Positions 49,432 to 61,620 of a stretch of DNA of 64,000 nucleotides are shown in pieces. Location of the stretch: NCBI GenBank assembly GCA_949752795.1, contig OX457062.1, forward strand, positions 95,097,777 to 95,161,776, given 5' to 3'. The position numbers and the translations under genes were made by a program. This DNA is from Hyperoodon ampullatus (taxonomy: Eukaryota > Chordata > Mammalia > Artiodactyla > Ziphiidae). Under the pieces are notes generated by a model. It saw only the letters and a list, made by a program, of their open reading frames with translations. It was not told the DNA's origin and searched no databases. The first letter of the stretch is position 1. Every line of letters starts with the position of its first letter.

Positions 49432-51608
49432 TGACCGCCTTTCCCTCCTGCCCTCTGATCTTCAGAGGCTCACTGTATTTGATTCTAACTAGTCTCCTAG
49501 GGCCTCCCTGCCCAGTTTTGACCTCACGATCCTTCTCTGGCTGATCTAATTACCCTGCTCCTTGACCCTAGGCAATTCATGTCCAAGCAGACAAGGATCT
49601 GGCCGAGGATCAACCCAGTGGTCTGTCTTCTGCTTTTGCTCCGGGGGTGCTGGTATCTGCTACATAAAAGTGTCTGGTTGTGTTGAAATTGCCACTGCCT
49701 GATCTTGGTCTTCAGCCTCAGCTGAGTTGTTAGGTGATCTATCTCACTCCTATATCTATAAATGGCATTTCTAAAACTTGACAGTTGTTATAAATCTCCT
49801 TAATCCAACAAATTATCCCTCAATAGCATTAATCCCTACTCTATCAAGGAAATAGAGACCTCCAGGCATGAAATCCCTCTCACACCTTACACCTCCTACA
49901 AACTAAATTCACATCCCCTCCCATCCTGCCTTCCCTCTACTCGAAAGAAGGGATGTCTCCATTACTTTCCAAGCTTTGTCTATCTACTTGTCCTCCATAT
50001 TCCTTGCTCAGTCAAGAAATTCAAGCTATTTAGCATGCTATGAAAAGTTTTCACAATCTCCCACCTTCCCTCTCAGCCTCAAACCCCTCTGCTACTGTAT
50101 ATGAAATGAGTATGCTCCTCATTCGCTAAGTGCACCGTGGGATTCCTGATCTTGAGCAAATTCATTCACTCATTGGGAACCTATATTCGCTAGGTCACAA
50201 TCTGACAGAAATGACTTGATTCCCCATGACTATTCTTCCCTCTTCTCATCTCGGAGAATCATTTCTCTTTTCTACCCACTCAGCTCTTCTGTGCTCTTGT
50301 GTGAGGTTATGGACTTGCCCTAAATAAGAAAAATGAAGCATCAGCTTCCACACTCCTGGGCCACCTGCCCTCTCTTCCTACCGCCACCCCTTTGAGAAGA
50401 ATAAGACAGGGTATCTCCTTAATCTTCAGGCACCATGATGTCTGACTCTAGATGAAATTTTAAGGCAAATCAAATTAGTACTGGCACCCTCCCCGCTCCA
50501 GGGATCTGCTGTCACTCACCCCCAGCCTCTATATTCTTCCACAGGCCTCTGGCTGCTTAGACTCAATAACCCCCTTCTCCGGTCCGGTGCTTTCTAACGC
50601 ACGCACACAGAGCCCAGGATCCCCTTCTCCTGGAGAACTGGAATCACATGGTAGCAGGCCAAAATATCTTCTGCACTCCGCATGGTGCAGACCGAGCAAT
50701 GGGATTGGGTGTGGGCGTCACTGGTATGACTGGGAGGGAAGGCCCTTTCCACGGGGTGCTGGCCTGACCCTGAAGGCACTGCTCAGCTGAGGAATGAATG
50801 GCATCAGTAACGCTGGAGAAATCCCTCAAGGGGCAGCCCCAGCCGCTGCTTAGAACACCAGCAAACCAAGGGCACCAAAAAAATGAAAGAAAAAAATTGA
50901 GACCAGAATTTGATAGTTTATAAATATATATTTTTGAAAGTATAATCATGTTGTACTTACTTGTAGTTGCTTCTGGGTTTAATATTTTCATTTTGAATTA
51001 TACACGGAGAATGGGGCACCACGGTCTTATCAGGGTTCAGAGCCTTTAGGCTTCATCTCGTCTTCATTGGGAGAAAGGTCTCTAACGACTTGCCCTTGGG
51101 GTCTGCCTCTGGCCCCGTTCTATTCAACCTTTTAACCTACCACTTGGAGACAGTTGTCCACCGAGTCTCACAGGTCAAAAGTTAATGAGGATAAACACGA
51201 GGGCTTGCTGTTGGGTCCAAGGTAACCACTGCAAACATCTAAAGTGAAGGAACACAGCTTGGGCAATAACAAAACATGTAAAGGCTTAGGGGCTTCAGAG
51301 GGCAGCGGCTTCATACTAAACTGAGAGCATGGTGTAACCACCAAAACTAGAGGCCCCAAGGACACGGGGGTGGAGAGGGTACTCCAAACTACCCGACACA
51401 GGAGCTTTAGAAGAAACTGAGGGTGCTTAGCCCGAAGAAGCCTCCGTTGTCTTCAGTTATCCGAAGGCCTGATGGGGGAGCAGAATTGTACTTGTTTAGT
51501 GGAAGGACAGGTTGTGGGTGGTGAAATTGATACAGGATCCTAGAGGAGTGAGCCTGGAGATGCAGTGGCTTTGCTTATGGAAGTCTTCACTTGCGTTTCC
51601 TCTCTCCT
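49432..51608. other. Intergenic DNA between ABCG4 and HINFP
   Basis: No exon-like frame with splice sites and no promoter-like CpG cluster was seen. The sequence reads as old decayed LINE or unique DNA. Confidence 0.45.
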
Positions 51609-51622
51609 CCATGTTGCCATTT

Positions 51623-52033
51623 AAAAAAAAAGAAATCTTTCTCAATGCCTTTATTTTATATATATATAAATATTTATTTATTTATTTTTGGCTGCATTAG
51701 GTCTTCATTGCTGTGCACAGGTTTTCTCTAGTTGCGGTGAACGGGGGCTACGCTTCGTTGCGGTGTGTGGGCTTCTCACTGCGGTGGCTTCTCTTGTTGC
51801 GGAGCGCTGGCTCTGTTGCTTTTTTTTTTTTTTTTTTTTTTTGCGGTACGCGGGCCTCTCACTGCCGTGGCCTCTCCCGTTGCGGAGCACAGGCTCCGCA
51901 CGCGCAGGCTCAGCGGCCATGGCTCACTGGCCCAGCCGCTCCGCGGCATGTGGGATCTTCCCGGACCGAGGCACGAACCCGTGACCCCTGCATCGGCAGG
52001 CGTACTCTCAACGACTGCACCACCAGGGGAGCC
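51623..52033 (-). mobile_element. Composite SINE: long-form 3' part joined to a complete short-form copy
   Basis: From 51665 to about 51812 is an inverted 3' part of a long CHR SINE (ggctgcattaggtcttc to cttgttgcggagcgctgg). It breaks off into poly-T and a complete inverted short CHR (51823-52033). The whole is flanked by CCATGTTGC(C/T)ATTT at 51609-51622 and 52034-52047. Confidence 0.8.
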
Positions 52034-52089
52034 CCATGTTGCTATTTCTTGAAGGGGCTCTTGCAGAGGCGAAGTGAACATCTACATTG

Positions 52090-52600
52090 CCTTGACCTTA
52101 AAGCCCTCATTATTTCTTGCCTGAATTCCTGCAGCAGCCTCCTAACTTGCATCTGCCTGCTCTCTCACTCCCCATCACTGGCAGAATCACCGTTCTAAAA
52201 CTTGATGCAGTCCTTCTGGGCAGCTTTGCCTTCCTTCCCAGTCTTGTCTCTCTCCACAACCCACTGCCCTCTGTGCTGCAGACCACGAAGTACCCCTTTA
52301 GATTCGTTTACAGACCTAGTCTCCTCTGCTCGGAATAAACCGGCCACCCCTTTGTAGTTGGTAGCTCTAGCTGTTTCCTTGACAAAGCCCTTCTTGATCC
52401 CTTGGTCAAGTAATACTGTCAGCTCCTGCTCTGAGCCTCCTCAATGAACCCTGACAGGCCTCTCACTCCACTCATTTAGGTCTTTCCTCGCCTCTGTACT
52501 GCAAGTCCCTCCGGGGCAGATCCTGCCTGGGTTTATCCATCTTTGTATCCTTAGCAACTGTCACAAAACCCGGACTATAGGAAGAACTCAGTAAATGGCT
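52090..52600 (+). repeat. L2 LINE fragment
   Basis: L2-like text: 'cctgaattcctgcagcagcc', 'cctcctaacttgcatctgcc', 'ccttgacaaagcccttcttg', 'catctttgtatccttagc', 'ctcagtaaatggctgacgg'. Confidence 0.6.
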
Positions 52601-53432
52601 GACGGAATTAATGAAGAGACTTCTCTTTCCTAATTCTTTCAGCAATAGGCACACAGTTTTTGTAGTAAGAATTATTTAGTCCTTTTTAAAAATGTCTTTT
52701 TAAAACACATTTAGTCCTTTTTAAAAAGTGTTAAAACAACACTTTGGGGGCAGCTTCCTGCCCATCCAAGACCCCTGAGAGTATTTCCTTGACCTCTTGA
52801 GAGTGGCAGAGACCCTAAGAATGAACACAGAGCACTAAGATGTGACTGGACAGGCCTAAAAAAATGGTTCTTGTTTAGGAGGGTTCCAACCTCTTTTGAG
52901 AATCTACTGAAAAAACAGACCCCTTTCCTCAGGAAAATGCACATTCAGATACACAACTTTCTAACTTGGCTCCTGGACCCCCAGTACCTGCTATTCCCTA
53001 GCCCCCACATCCACCCTCCACCCTAAGCCTCCTTCTTAGTCCCACAGCTCCACAGGTAAAGAACCCCCAACCCAGAGGCGCTGGCTTCTAACCAGCACTC
53101 AGAGCGTGGGGCCAGCCTGGGTGCTCTGGCTTCCTGGCAAGCCCCACTCATCCGTCCTAGAGTGTTCTACTGCCCACTCCTGGCCTATGCCTGGGACCTC
53201 TATAGAGATGGTAGATGTTCCAAGAAGAAATGGAGAAGTTTCACCAAAGGGGGGGTGTGGGGGAAGGGGGGCAGGAACAAGAGGACAGTTTTCAAAACAA
53301 AACAAACCCGCCACTAAAAAGGGAACGAGACTAATTATTCAGCTCCTCTTCTGGGCAGCTGTATCTCCTCGTTATCCAGCTAATACCACCAAACATAAGG
53401 AAGAAGTAGTGAGTAATGGCCCAAGCGTTTCT

Positions 53433-53438
53433 TTTATT
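53433..53438 (-). terminator. HINFP: Poly(A) signal of HINFP
   Basis: Minus strand AATAAA (in GGTAATAAAAG) about 530 nt after the HINFP stop, ending the 3' UTR in the last exon. Confidence 0.7.
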
Positions 53439-53965
53439 ACCAAAAACAATTGTTACGCACATACTCAGTGCCTTCAATCTCATCCCTGAGGATGACCATG
53501 AAAGTCTTTGGGGTTTGTAGGAGGAACCATTCAGAGGGAAAGGCCTTGGCTGGTTGTGAGGAAAGTGCCCTTGCAGGGATCAGTTACATATCATCCCTGG
53601 GCCTAAGGACCCCTAAAGACAGGAATGGACGTGAGTTGACTATGGATTTTAATCACTCTTCCAGCACGTCTGGGGGTTAGGGTTAAGCCTGACACTAGCC
53701 CCCTCTACAAGAACACACACAACCAGGGTGCCCCGCCCCCAAAGAATCCAAACTCCTCAGGATCCCCACAGAATGTGGTCTGGCACAAAAGGGAAGTCCC
53801 TCGGTCTGCCGAATGATGCAAGCCGGGTCCAGAGGGGACCGCACTGCTCTCAACACCACTCCTAAACGCATCCATTGGCAAGGGCTGCCCACTAGGGGCA
53901 CTGCCACCAGCCCGGCTCAAACCCCAGCTGGGGTCTGGGGTAGCAATGGTCAGGGTCTGCAGCCT

Positions 53966-56900
53966 TCACACCATCTGGACTTCTGGCCCCTCAGCTACTC
54001 CCTGAAGCTCTTCCATGACGCCCCCGGAGCGGGGCTGAGAGGCTGGAGGTGGCTCTCCCGGGGCTTCGGACAGCACGTAGTAGACAATCTCTCGCTCGCC
54101 TTGGGCGCTGGTCTGATTCACCACGTGGATGACAGGGCTCGAAGTGTCCTGAGAGGCCGAGAGGGCTGTCCCCTCACCACCCCCACCTTCCTCTTCCTCT
54201 TCAGCCTCTTCCTGGGGCCCTGGCTCCCCTGGCACTGTTTCTAGAATGATGCCCTGCAGGCTGCTCTCATTCAGTGATGCTCCCAGGCCCGATCCCTCTG
54301 GCGGCTGCCGCAGCAGTTGCTGTGTCAGCTCTACACTCTCATAGCGAACCAGCTGCAGCCGCATGTAGCCGTCTTCATGCTCCTTGTACCTGGTGAAGGA
54401 GGAGCAAAGAGGGCAGCAGACAAGGGCAGGGGGGAGGCAGAAATGGCCTGGAGATTGGCGAGGTAAGGGACAAATACAAGGGAAAGCAGCAGCTCTGGGA
54501 TTCTAAGTGATGGAGGTTAAAGACAAAAAAGGTCTTTATTGGAATATTTAGAAGAAAAGGCAAGAAGGATCATTACTCAAAAAGGAAAGGGAGGGGAGTG
54601 AAGGGGAGAGGGAGGAATTATCTGTACTGGACAGTAGTGTTGTCAAAGGATTTATGAGCAGGCCGTGGAGCTACAGGTTAGGACCCTTGGGCTCACACTC
54701 TGGTTCCGGCTACAGGGCTTTTGGCACCATTTACTGTTTTTGGCATCGTGCCTTGGATTCAAAAATCAGAAAAATAATCTTTGCCCCACCACTATTCTCG
54801 AGGTTCCTTGAACCTAAATGGAGATAGTGGACATCAAAGCACCATCAAATTCCAGGTCTCTAAATTGTTGAAAGGTATGAAGAAAAAGTGTGGGAATCTG
54901 GGAGGAGCATACCGAAAACGGGGGTGCCCTGAGGGCCACTTGAACTGGTGTTTCTTGCGAAGGTGCACGGTGAGGTTGTTACCCCTCGTGAAGCATTTGT
55001 CACACACGTGGCATCTGTACCTCGGCTCTGAGTCTCCCTGGGGGGGGAGGGGAGGGAGGGTGAGGCTAGCTTCCCCCCGACCCCGGGCTCCCCGACACTT
55101 CTGCTGGTGCTTCCCCACCGTCAGCCCCACTCACTTCATGCACTTTTCGGTAATGGGACTTGATAGAGCAGAGCGACCGGGCACTGAAGGTGCAGTTCTC
55201 GAAATCACACCTGTAGGCTGGCTCCTTGCTATGGGTATCCAGGTGCTTCCGGAGGTCGATCAGATTCTTGCAGCTGCCGAGAGAGGTCAGGAGGGGTCAG
55301 AGGGCATGGGGGACCCTGGAACACGAGTTTTCTGATTTCCAGTCCCCGTTTCCCTTTACCTGTAGTCACAATAGTCACATTTAAAGGGCCGGTCCTCACT
55401 GTGGCGAAAGCGCATGTGGTTTCGGAGGGAGGATGGCAGTGGGCAGGTCATGTCGCACAGAGGGCACTTGTAGTGGTTCACTGAGGAGCAGAGAGCAGGC
55501 GGTTATCCGAGGGCTAGTGGAAGCTTGGAGGGCGGGCCGGGACGAGAGGGGTGGCCGGCTACTCACCATGGTTACGCATGTGGTCCCGCAGCAGCCGCTC
55601 CGTGGCAAATCTCTTGGAACAGTGAGAGCACTGGAAGTGTTGCTCTGTGGTGGGGTGGGCAGAAGAGAGGGTGGGTTGTGAGGGATGGTGGAGAGGCACA
55701 GAGCGGAGAGCAAGCTGGGAGAGGAGAACCATCCCAGGCAGAAGGGAACCACCAGAGGAGGAGCGGGGAGCTTAGGGAACTATGGACGGACATAGTATCA
55801 CAGAAAGAGCACGGGACTTGGAGTCGAAAAGCTGAATTAGAATTCCGGCTTGACCACTTACTAGCTGTGTGATCTCAGGTAAGCGATTTAACCTCTCTGA
55901 GCCTCAGTTTCCTCATCTGCCAAAAGCGTGGATAAGAGGCCTACCTCATGGGGCTGCTGCTAGGATTCACTGAGATAAGAGCTGCGGCACACAGTAAGCA
56001 TGGAATAACAACGTCTAATGAGTCTCTATCAGCAGAGACTGTGGTAGGTGACTGAGCCCTCAAGGTAGACACAGCCAACTTGCAGATACCTTCAGCGGTC
56101 CCCTCTCCTGGGAATGTGCCCCCGACCCCCGCTCCAAGCCTGCAGCCATGCCCCTTCTCCGACCGCTTACGATCCAACGAGGTCTGGCGACGGATGTGAT
56201 CTAAGAACTTGGTGTTGTTGGCAAACATGCCCCCGCAGGTGGGGCAGGCCACCACCTTCTCCTGGGTATGGCTACGGAGGTGCTCTCGAAGCTTAAAGCG
56301 GTCCTTGAAGGTGCACGTACAGCCTGGGAAGGAAGGTCCAGTCAGGTCCAGCTACAAACCCTCAGAGTAGGCTCTCGTACCCCCACGTCTCTCCAGCCAG
56401 CAGCCAACCTTGCCCTGCAGGACTGGTCCCACCCCTAGCTGCCCTGGCGCCTTAGCAACCCCAAGGTTTCTTTAGAGGTCAGAAATTAAAGAGTGGCCCT
56501 ACCTTTCCAGCCACACAACACCAAGTGGTTGTCCTTGCCGACTGCCTGGTATTCACAGCACAGGCTGTGCGCTTCCACATGCCGATAGAACCACTCGGGA
56601 TTGTCGAAGGAGCTCTGTGCCAGGAGCAACTTGGGGTAAGGACTGAGGGTGGGTGGAGGGACTCTTACCCCCCCTAGGTGTCCACAGGGGGCTTCTCGGC
56701 CCTCTCCCAAATTAACTTGGTGGGATAGGAAAGTTTGAGCAAGGGGGCTACCCAGCAATGTAGGAGGGCTACTAGCGGGAACCTCAGGAATACAGGGCAT
56801 CCCTGAAACGGTCAAGGCATCTTGAGTTGAGATCCCCAGCTTCCCTCCACCCCTATTTCTGGCTCTGCCTGCTGACCTCACAGTGCTCCCACAGACACAG

Positions 56901-58821
56901 GAAGTGGTCAGGGATGTCAGGGATGAGGTTGCGGCTCTGGAAGTCCAGGACGCAGGGGCTGAGGTCGGCCTGGCTCTGCAGGGCCTGCAGCCCACACTGT
57001 TTCAGCTTGGTGTGGTAGCAGTGGAAGTAGACATGGCGCACAAGATCAGCAGAACTGTCCAGAGAACAAAAGCCGCACTCCTGCCACAAGCAGGAGAATT
57101 CTTCCTCTGCAAAAAGGGGTTTAGAAGGAAGAGTCTGATACTTTCCAGAGCTCTCCGTCCACTTAGCAGCAAGTGAGGATGCCAGACTGACCTGGTATGC
57201 CAGGAATCCTTTCAGCAAATACTAGTATTTAATGACCACTAACTGTGTGCCAGGCACCAGGGATACAACTATGAGTTAAAAAGAGTCCCAGCCTCTGTCC
57301 TCGTACAGCTTTCAGTCAGGGAGAAAAAAACATCAAATAATCACATGTATAAATATTAGACTGCAACCAGGTGGAGGGGAAGTGCGGTCTAGGCAGGGGG
57401 ACAGTGTGTGCATGTCCCAGTGCCAGTGACTCAGAGACAGCAGGTGTGGCTGGCATTTGCTACAGTGGCTCGGAGTTTCTGCTGTTCCCGAGGGGCCTGA
57501 GACACCTCCCACTCCTTCCTGTCAAACCGGAAGTCCTTCTTTCCCCCATATGCTGCCCAAGATCAGCCTTCCCTAGGAAGGATTATTCTCTAGGACTATT
57601 CAATTCCACTTCCTATCTCTCTAGCATCTGTCTAAGCACCAAATTTCCACTGCTTTATAGGGGTTTACTTGTTTTGAAAAGTAGGTACTTTAAAAAATAT
57701 AACAATCCCCTAATTTCTCTCCTGTATAAATATTACTTGACTTTTGAAGCTATTAATTATAGTTCGCAGTCACTAGACTCAAAACAGAATTTGAGGTGGG
57801 GGAAGGAGAGGTGTCTCTATACCTTCTGTAGAACAGAGTTTTTCAAACTGTGTTGTGACCCATTAGTGGGTAGTGAAATCAGTTTAGGGGATTGCAAATC
57901 ACACTTTTTTTTAATGAAAGAGAATAAGATAGAACAATTCAGAGAGAATTTAATAAAGGCAAGTATTGTTTTTAGTATTTTTTAACTTTTGTGTACAGGG
58001 TTGTGATATAAGATGTATTCCTAACTGGTGGTCACAGTAAAAAAAAAAAAAAAAAAAAAGAAATTGAAAAGCACTATCAGAGACTGAAAAAAGCAGCTTG
58101 CCAACAACTTGTACAATATGATCCTCTTAAAAAAAATAAAATCATATCTAATTTATGTATACACATGCAGAGAGAGGTCAAAAAGAATGTTCACCAAAGT
58201 CAGTAATAGACTTTTTTTTTTTTTTTGCGGTACGCGGGCCTCTCACTGCTGTGGCCTCTCCCGTTGCAGAGCACAGGCTCCGGACGCGCAGGCTCAGCGG
58301 CCATGGCTCACGGGCCCAGCCGCTCCGCGGCATGTGGGATCCTTCCCAGACCGGGGCACGAACCCGTGTCCCCTGCATCGGCAGGCGGACTCCCAACCAC
58401 TGCGCCACCAGGGAAGCCCAGTAATTGACTTTTGATGGCAGGATGGCAGGTTCATTCCATATATCCTTGTTGAATGAGTTTTCTATAATGAGTCTACAGT
58501 GTTTTTATAAACAAACCAAAAAAAAGCACAATTAGGAAAATAAACCACCACTCTCGCCGGCTGCCTTCCCCCTGTGCGGCAAGGAAAATCCGATTTTCCA
58601 CCATCCCTTGAGCTCTCTCCCCTGCTGTGTCCTGCTTCCTTACCCAGCGGGTCCTCCTCCTCCTCCTCCTCCTCCTCCCCGGAGCCCTGCAGGTGCTGCT
58701 GCAGGTGCTGAGTGACGTGCTCGCAGAACTCCTCCATGGCTGAGCACACAAAGGAGCAGGACCCCCACTCACACTGTAGCCCCAGGTTCTCCTTTCGAGG
58801 AACTTTCCCAGGGGGCGGCAT
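53966..58821 (-). CDS. HINFP: HINFP, histone H4 zinc-finger transcription factor
   Basis: Nine coding exons: 58644-58821 (ATG at 58821; exon starts 58831), 56877-57106, 56503-56614, 56171-56323, 55567-55644, 55360-55480, 55135-55273, 54913-55037 and 53966-54389 (stop TGA). They total 1560 nt, 519 aa (human recalled as 517). HINFP (MIZF) binds the cell-cycle element of histone H4 promoters with NPAT at the G1/S transition. It is a nuclear protein with about nine C2H2 fingers. The first finger is C17-C22-H35-H39. Others are visible as [51 protein letters not shown] and [17 protein letters not shown]. An eight-glutamate run (49-56) separates the first two fingers. An acidic, Gln/Glu-rich tail ends EVQMV. 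All splice phases agree, and donor CG|gtatgc before the last exon is the weakest. The gene appears intact. Confidence 0.97.
55790..55990 (+). repeat. MIR SINE
   Basis: Well preserved: 'cacgggacttggagtcg', 'ttactagctgtgtgatctc', 'cctcagtttcctcatctgcc', 'tcactgagataagagc'. It lies in a HINFP intron. Confidence 0.75.
58215..58419 (-). mobile_element. CHR SINE, short form
   Basis: Inverted full-length copy in a HINFP intron, about 230 nt before the first coding exon's donor side. Duplication AGTAAT(A/T)GACTTT at 58202-58214 and 58420-58432. Confidence 0.94.
58654..58677 (-). repeat. HINFP: (GAG)n coding repeat in HINFP
   Basis: Eight consecutive GAG codons without a GAA interruption encode Glu49-Glu56. 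Pure codon repeats of this type tend to vary in length. Confidence 0.9.
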
Positions 58822-59319
58822 GGCCTTCACCCTAGAGGGGGAGGAAGAAATCAGCAGCTGCCAGGATTCCACCCAATTGTTGGTGGGCGTAAACAGCTGG
58901 GCGGGCAGCCAGCCTAGACCCAGGAGACATTTTCCAGTGGCCCATGACAAACGCCATGCTTTTTCAATAAGGACAGAGTAGCAGTTCCTTAAGCCCCTGG
59001 AAGCTGTCTGCTGTTCTTGGGAAAGGAGAATACGAACTAACATGACTAAGCATGTGCCAGGCTCTGAGCTAAGAACTTCAACAGACCTTTTTTCAAGGAG
59101 CTTCAGAGCAACCCGCCAAGAAGGAATTACTCCTACAGGAAGCAGAACAACGCTCAGGTTCAAAAAGAAGGCTTTGGGGAATGACCCAGGGTTCAAATCC
59201 AGACGCCTCTGTCCACCACCGACTTAGCTGGGCGACCCCGGCCAAGTAACGTAACCCTTCTACTCCTGAACATCCTCATCTTCACAATGGCGATAAGAAG
59301 CCCTTTTGCTTTCAATTTC

Positions 59320-59510
59320 ACACTTACTATATGCCAAGCACCTACTAAGCACTTTATTTGCCTTGTGTCATTTAATTACCAACACCACCCTATGAGGTAA
59401 GCACTATTTTTAACTTCATTTGTAGATAAGGGCCTAAGACTTGCAGAGGTTAACTGGTTTGATCAAGATCACACACTAGTGTGGTCGGGTCAGGTGAGGC
59501 TGACTCCGAA
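59320..59510 (-). repeat. MIR SINE, decayed
   Basis: Reverse MIR: 'actatatgccaagcacc', 'accaccctatgaggtaagc', 'gcagaggttaactgg'. It lies in HINFP intron 1. Confidence 0.65.
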
Positions 59511-59984
59511 GTCCACATTCTTTCCTATGCACACAGATGACCCTAGAAGCTCCTTATTTCTTACTGTATCGTAAGTCCCCCGCCAGACTTACGAAGTGCC
59601 GTACCAACTCCCTTTGCCTAACCTGTCCAGTGCTTTACTCCACCATGGCCCTAACATCCTCTGAACAACAGTGCAGATTCCATTTCACGTAAGAGGCAGT
59701 TACCTGTCCAGTTTATACTGGGTGTACACAGTGCTAGGCACACTTAGGCATGTAATAAATATTTGCTGAAGAAAGCTGAATAAAAAAACTAAAGGTTCTC
59801 AACCTTTAATATGCACACAAATGCACAGGTTTCCAGCCCCTCCCCTAAAGGTTCGGATTCGGGAAGGCTGGGTTAGGCCCAGAAATACGCTCTCTTAACT
59901 CAGCACTCCAGTTCTGGTGGGGCTTCCAGGAACAGAGTTTGAGGAACAATAAAAGAACAGTTTCCCTCGTTAAAACAAAACACA

Positions 59985-60310
59985 GGGACTTCTCTGGTGG
60001 CGCAGTGGTTAAGAATCCGCCTGCCAATGCAGAGGACATGGGTTGGAGCCCTGATCCGGGAAGATCCCACATGCCACAGAGCAACTAAGCCCCTGCACCA
60101 CAACTACTAAGCCCACGCGCTGCAACTACTAAAGCCCGCTCACTCTAGGGCCTGTGCTCTGCAACAAGAGAAGCCACCGCAATGAGAAGCCACCGCAATG
60201 AGAAGCCCGCGCACCACAAAGAAGAGTGCCCCCCCACCCCGCTCGCTGCAACTAGAGAAAGCCCGTGAGCAGCAACGAAGACCCAACACAGCCAAAAATT
60301 TAAAAAAATA
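59985..60310 (+). mobile_element. CHR SINE, long form
   Basis: Head 'gggacttctctggtggcgc', tandem 'gaagccaccgcaatga' unit repeated twice, 'acccaacacagccaaaaat' end. Flanks share AAAACAAAACA. It lies in HINFP intron 1. Confidence 0.92.
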
Positions 60311-60638
60311 AAACAAAACAAAAAACCCCACAGAATGACAGATGATACTGCAAGCAAAATCTCTGCGGGAAGAAAAGACACTAAGAGGCCCTGACTGTCC
60401 CCTAGGTGTCACCTCTTCCTTGAGGATTCTCACTGATTCTTGCTGTCCCCACTGTGGTACCCTGAGAGGGAGCGGGGGCATTGCTCTCGCTGGCCTTCCT
60501 GAAACAGGTGGGAACTCTGAAAAAGAACTTTACTACATACTGAGGGAAAAAACCCAGAAAACACAAAATGCATAACATCTTTCATAGCTACAACTGTAAG
60601 AACCTACTATATCTAACTGCTTACCAAAGAAACCCCCC

Positions 60639-60841
60639 TTTTTTTTTTTGCGGTAGGCAGGCCTCTCACTGCTGTGGCCTCTCCCGTTGCGGAGCACAGG
60701 CCCCGGATGCGCAGGCCCAGCAGCCACGGCTCACGGGCCCGGCCGCTCCGCGGCATGTGGGATCTTCCCAGACCGGGGCACGAACCCGCGTCCCCTGCAT
60801 CGGCAGGCGGACTCTCAACCACTGCACCACCAGGGAAGCCC
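60639..60841 (-). mobile_element. CHR SINE, short form
   Basis: Inverted full-length copy with 'gcggtaggcaggcctctcac' and 'accaccagggaagcc'. Flanks resemble AGAAAC(C/G)CC. It lies in HINFP intron 1. Confidence 0.92.
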
Positions 60842-61289
60842 CAGAAACGCCTTTTAAATCCACAGCCTTTGCCTCTCCTCTGAGAAGAAGCCAGCTACCT
60901 TTGACACTCTGGGGTGTGAGTACTTGGGGTTGCTGAGCTCTTGGTAGACTAATAGTGAAGCCTTATTAGGAGAAAATGTGGACTACTTTTACAATTTGGG
61001 GGTAGAAGAAGGAGGGAAAGCCTTCCTAAGTCAGACATAACAGTCCAAACCTCCTATACTACCTTCAGGATCAAGTCCACTTAGCACAGCATGCAAGGCT
61101 CTTCTCCAACTGGCCGCAACTTACTTCTCCAGGAGCTGGGTAAGGGAACTAACACATGAGGGCCTACCATGTGTCAGCCCTGGGGTGAGTCCTCTTCCAA
61201 ACTTCACTTCATTTGGTGTAAGAGTGCCCTGATTCTAATCCAAAGGTCATGCCCTTCCCCCCACACCTATCCATTTATTCCCTCTTTCT

Positions 61290-61620
61290 CTCTGAGTCAG
61301 TAATCTTTGTCCCTAAACATACTACATTCTCCTAAAACGCCCTGCCTGAGAAACCTCAACTCATTTGCTTCAAGCCCAAATGCCCCCTGCTTGGTGACCC
61401 CTCTCCCAATTCATCCAGGTACAGCTGACATATCCCCCCTCCTGCCTCCACAGCACTCGGTACACACCTCCATCCAACTACCTGTTACAATGGAACAGAA
61501 TGTGTGTCCCCTAGACGAGGAGCTTCTCAGGGCAGAGCCCATCTCTTCACTTCTCATTCCCAGCATTAGGCCAGAGCTTTGTACTCTTGGGAAACTCAAT
61601 AAATGTGGGGATATGATTAT
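61290..61620 (+). repeat. L2 LINE 3' fragment
   Basis: L2-like: 'cctgagaaacctcaactc', 'cttcaagcccaaatgccccc', 'gaggagcttctcagggcag', 'actcaataaatgtgggg'. HINFP intron 1 also holds a reverse MIR at about 62180-62400. Confidence 0.6.
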
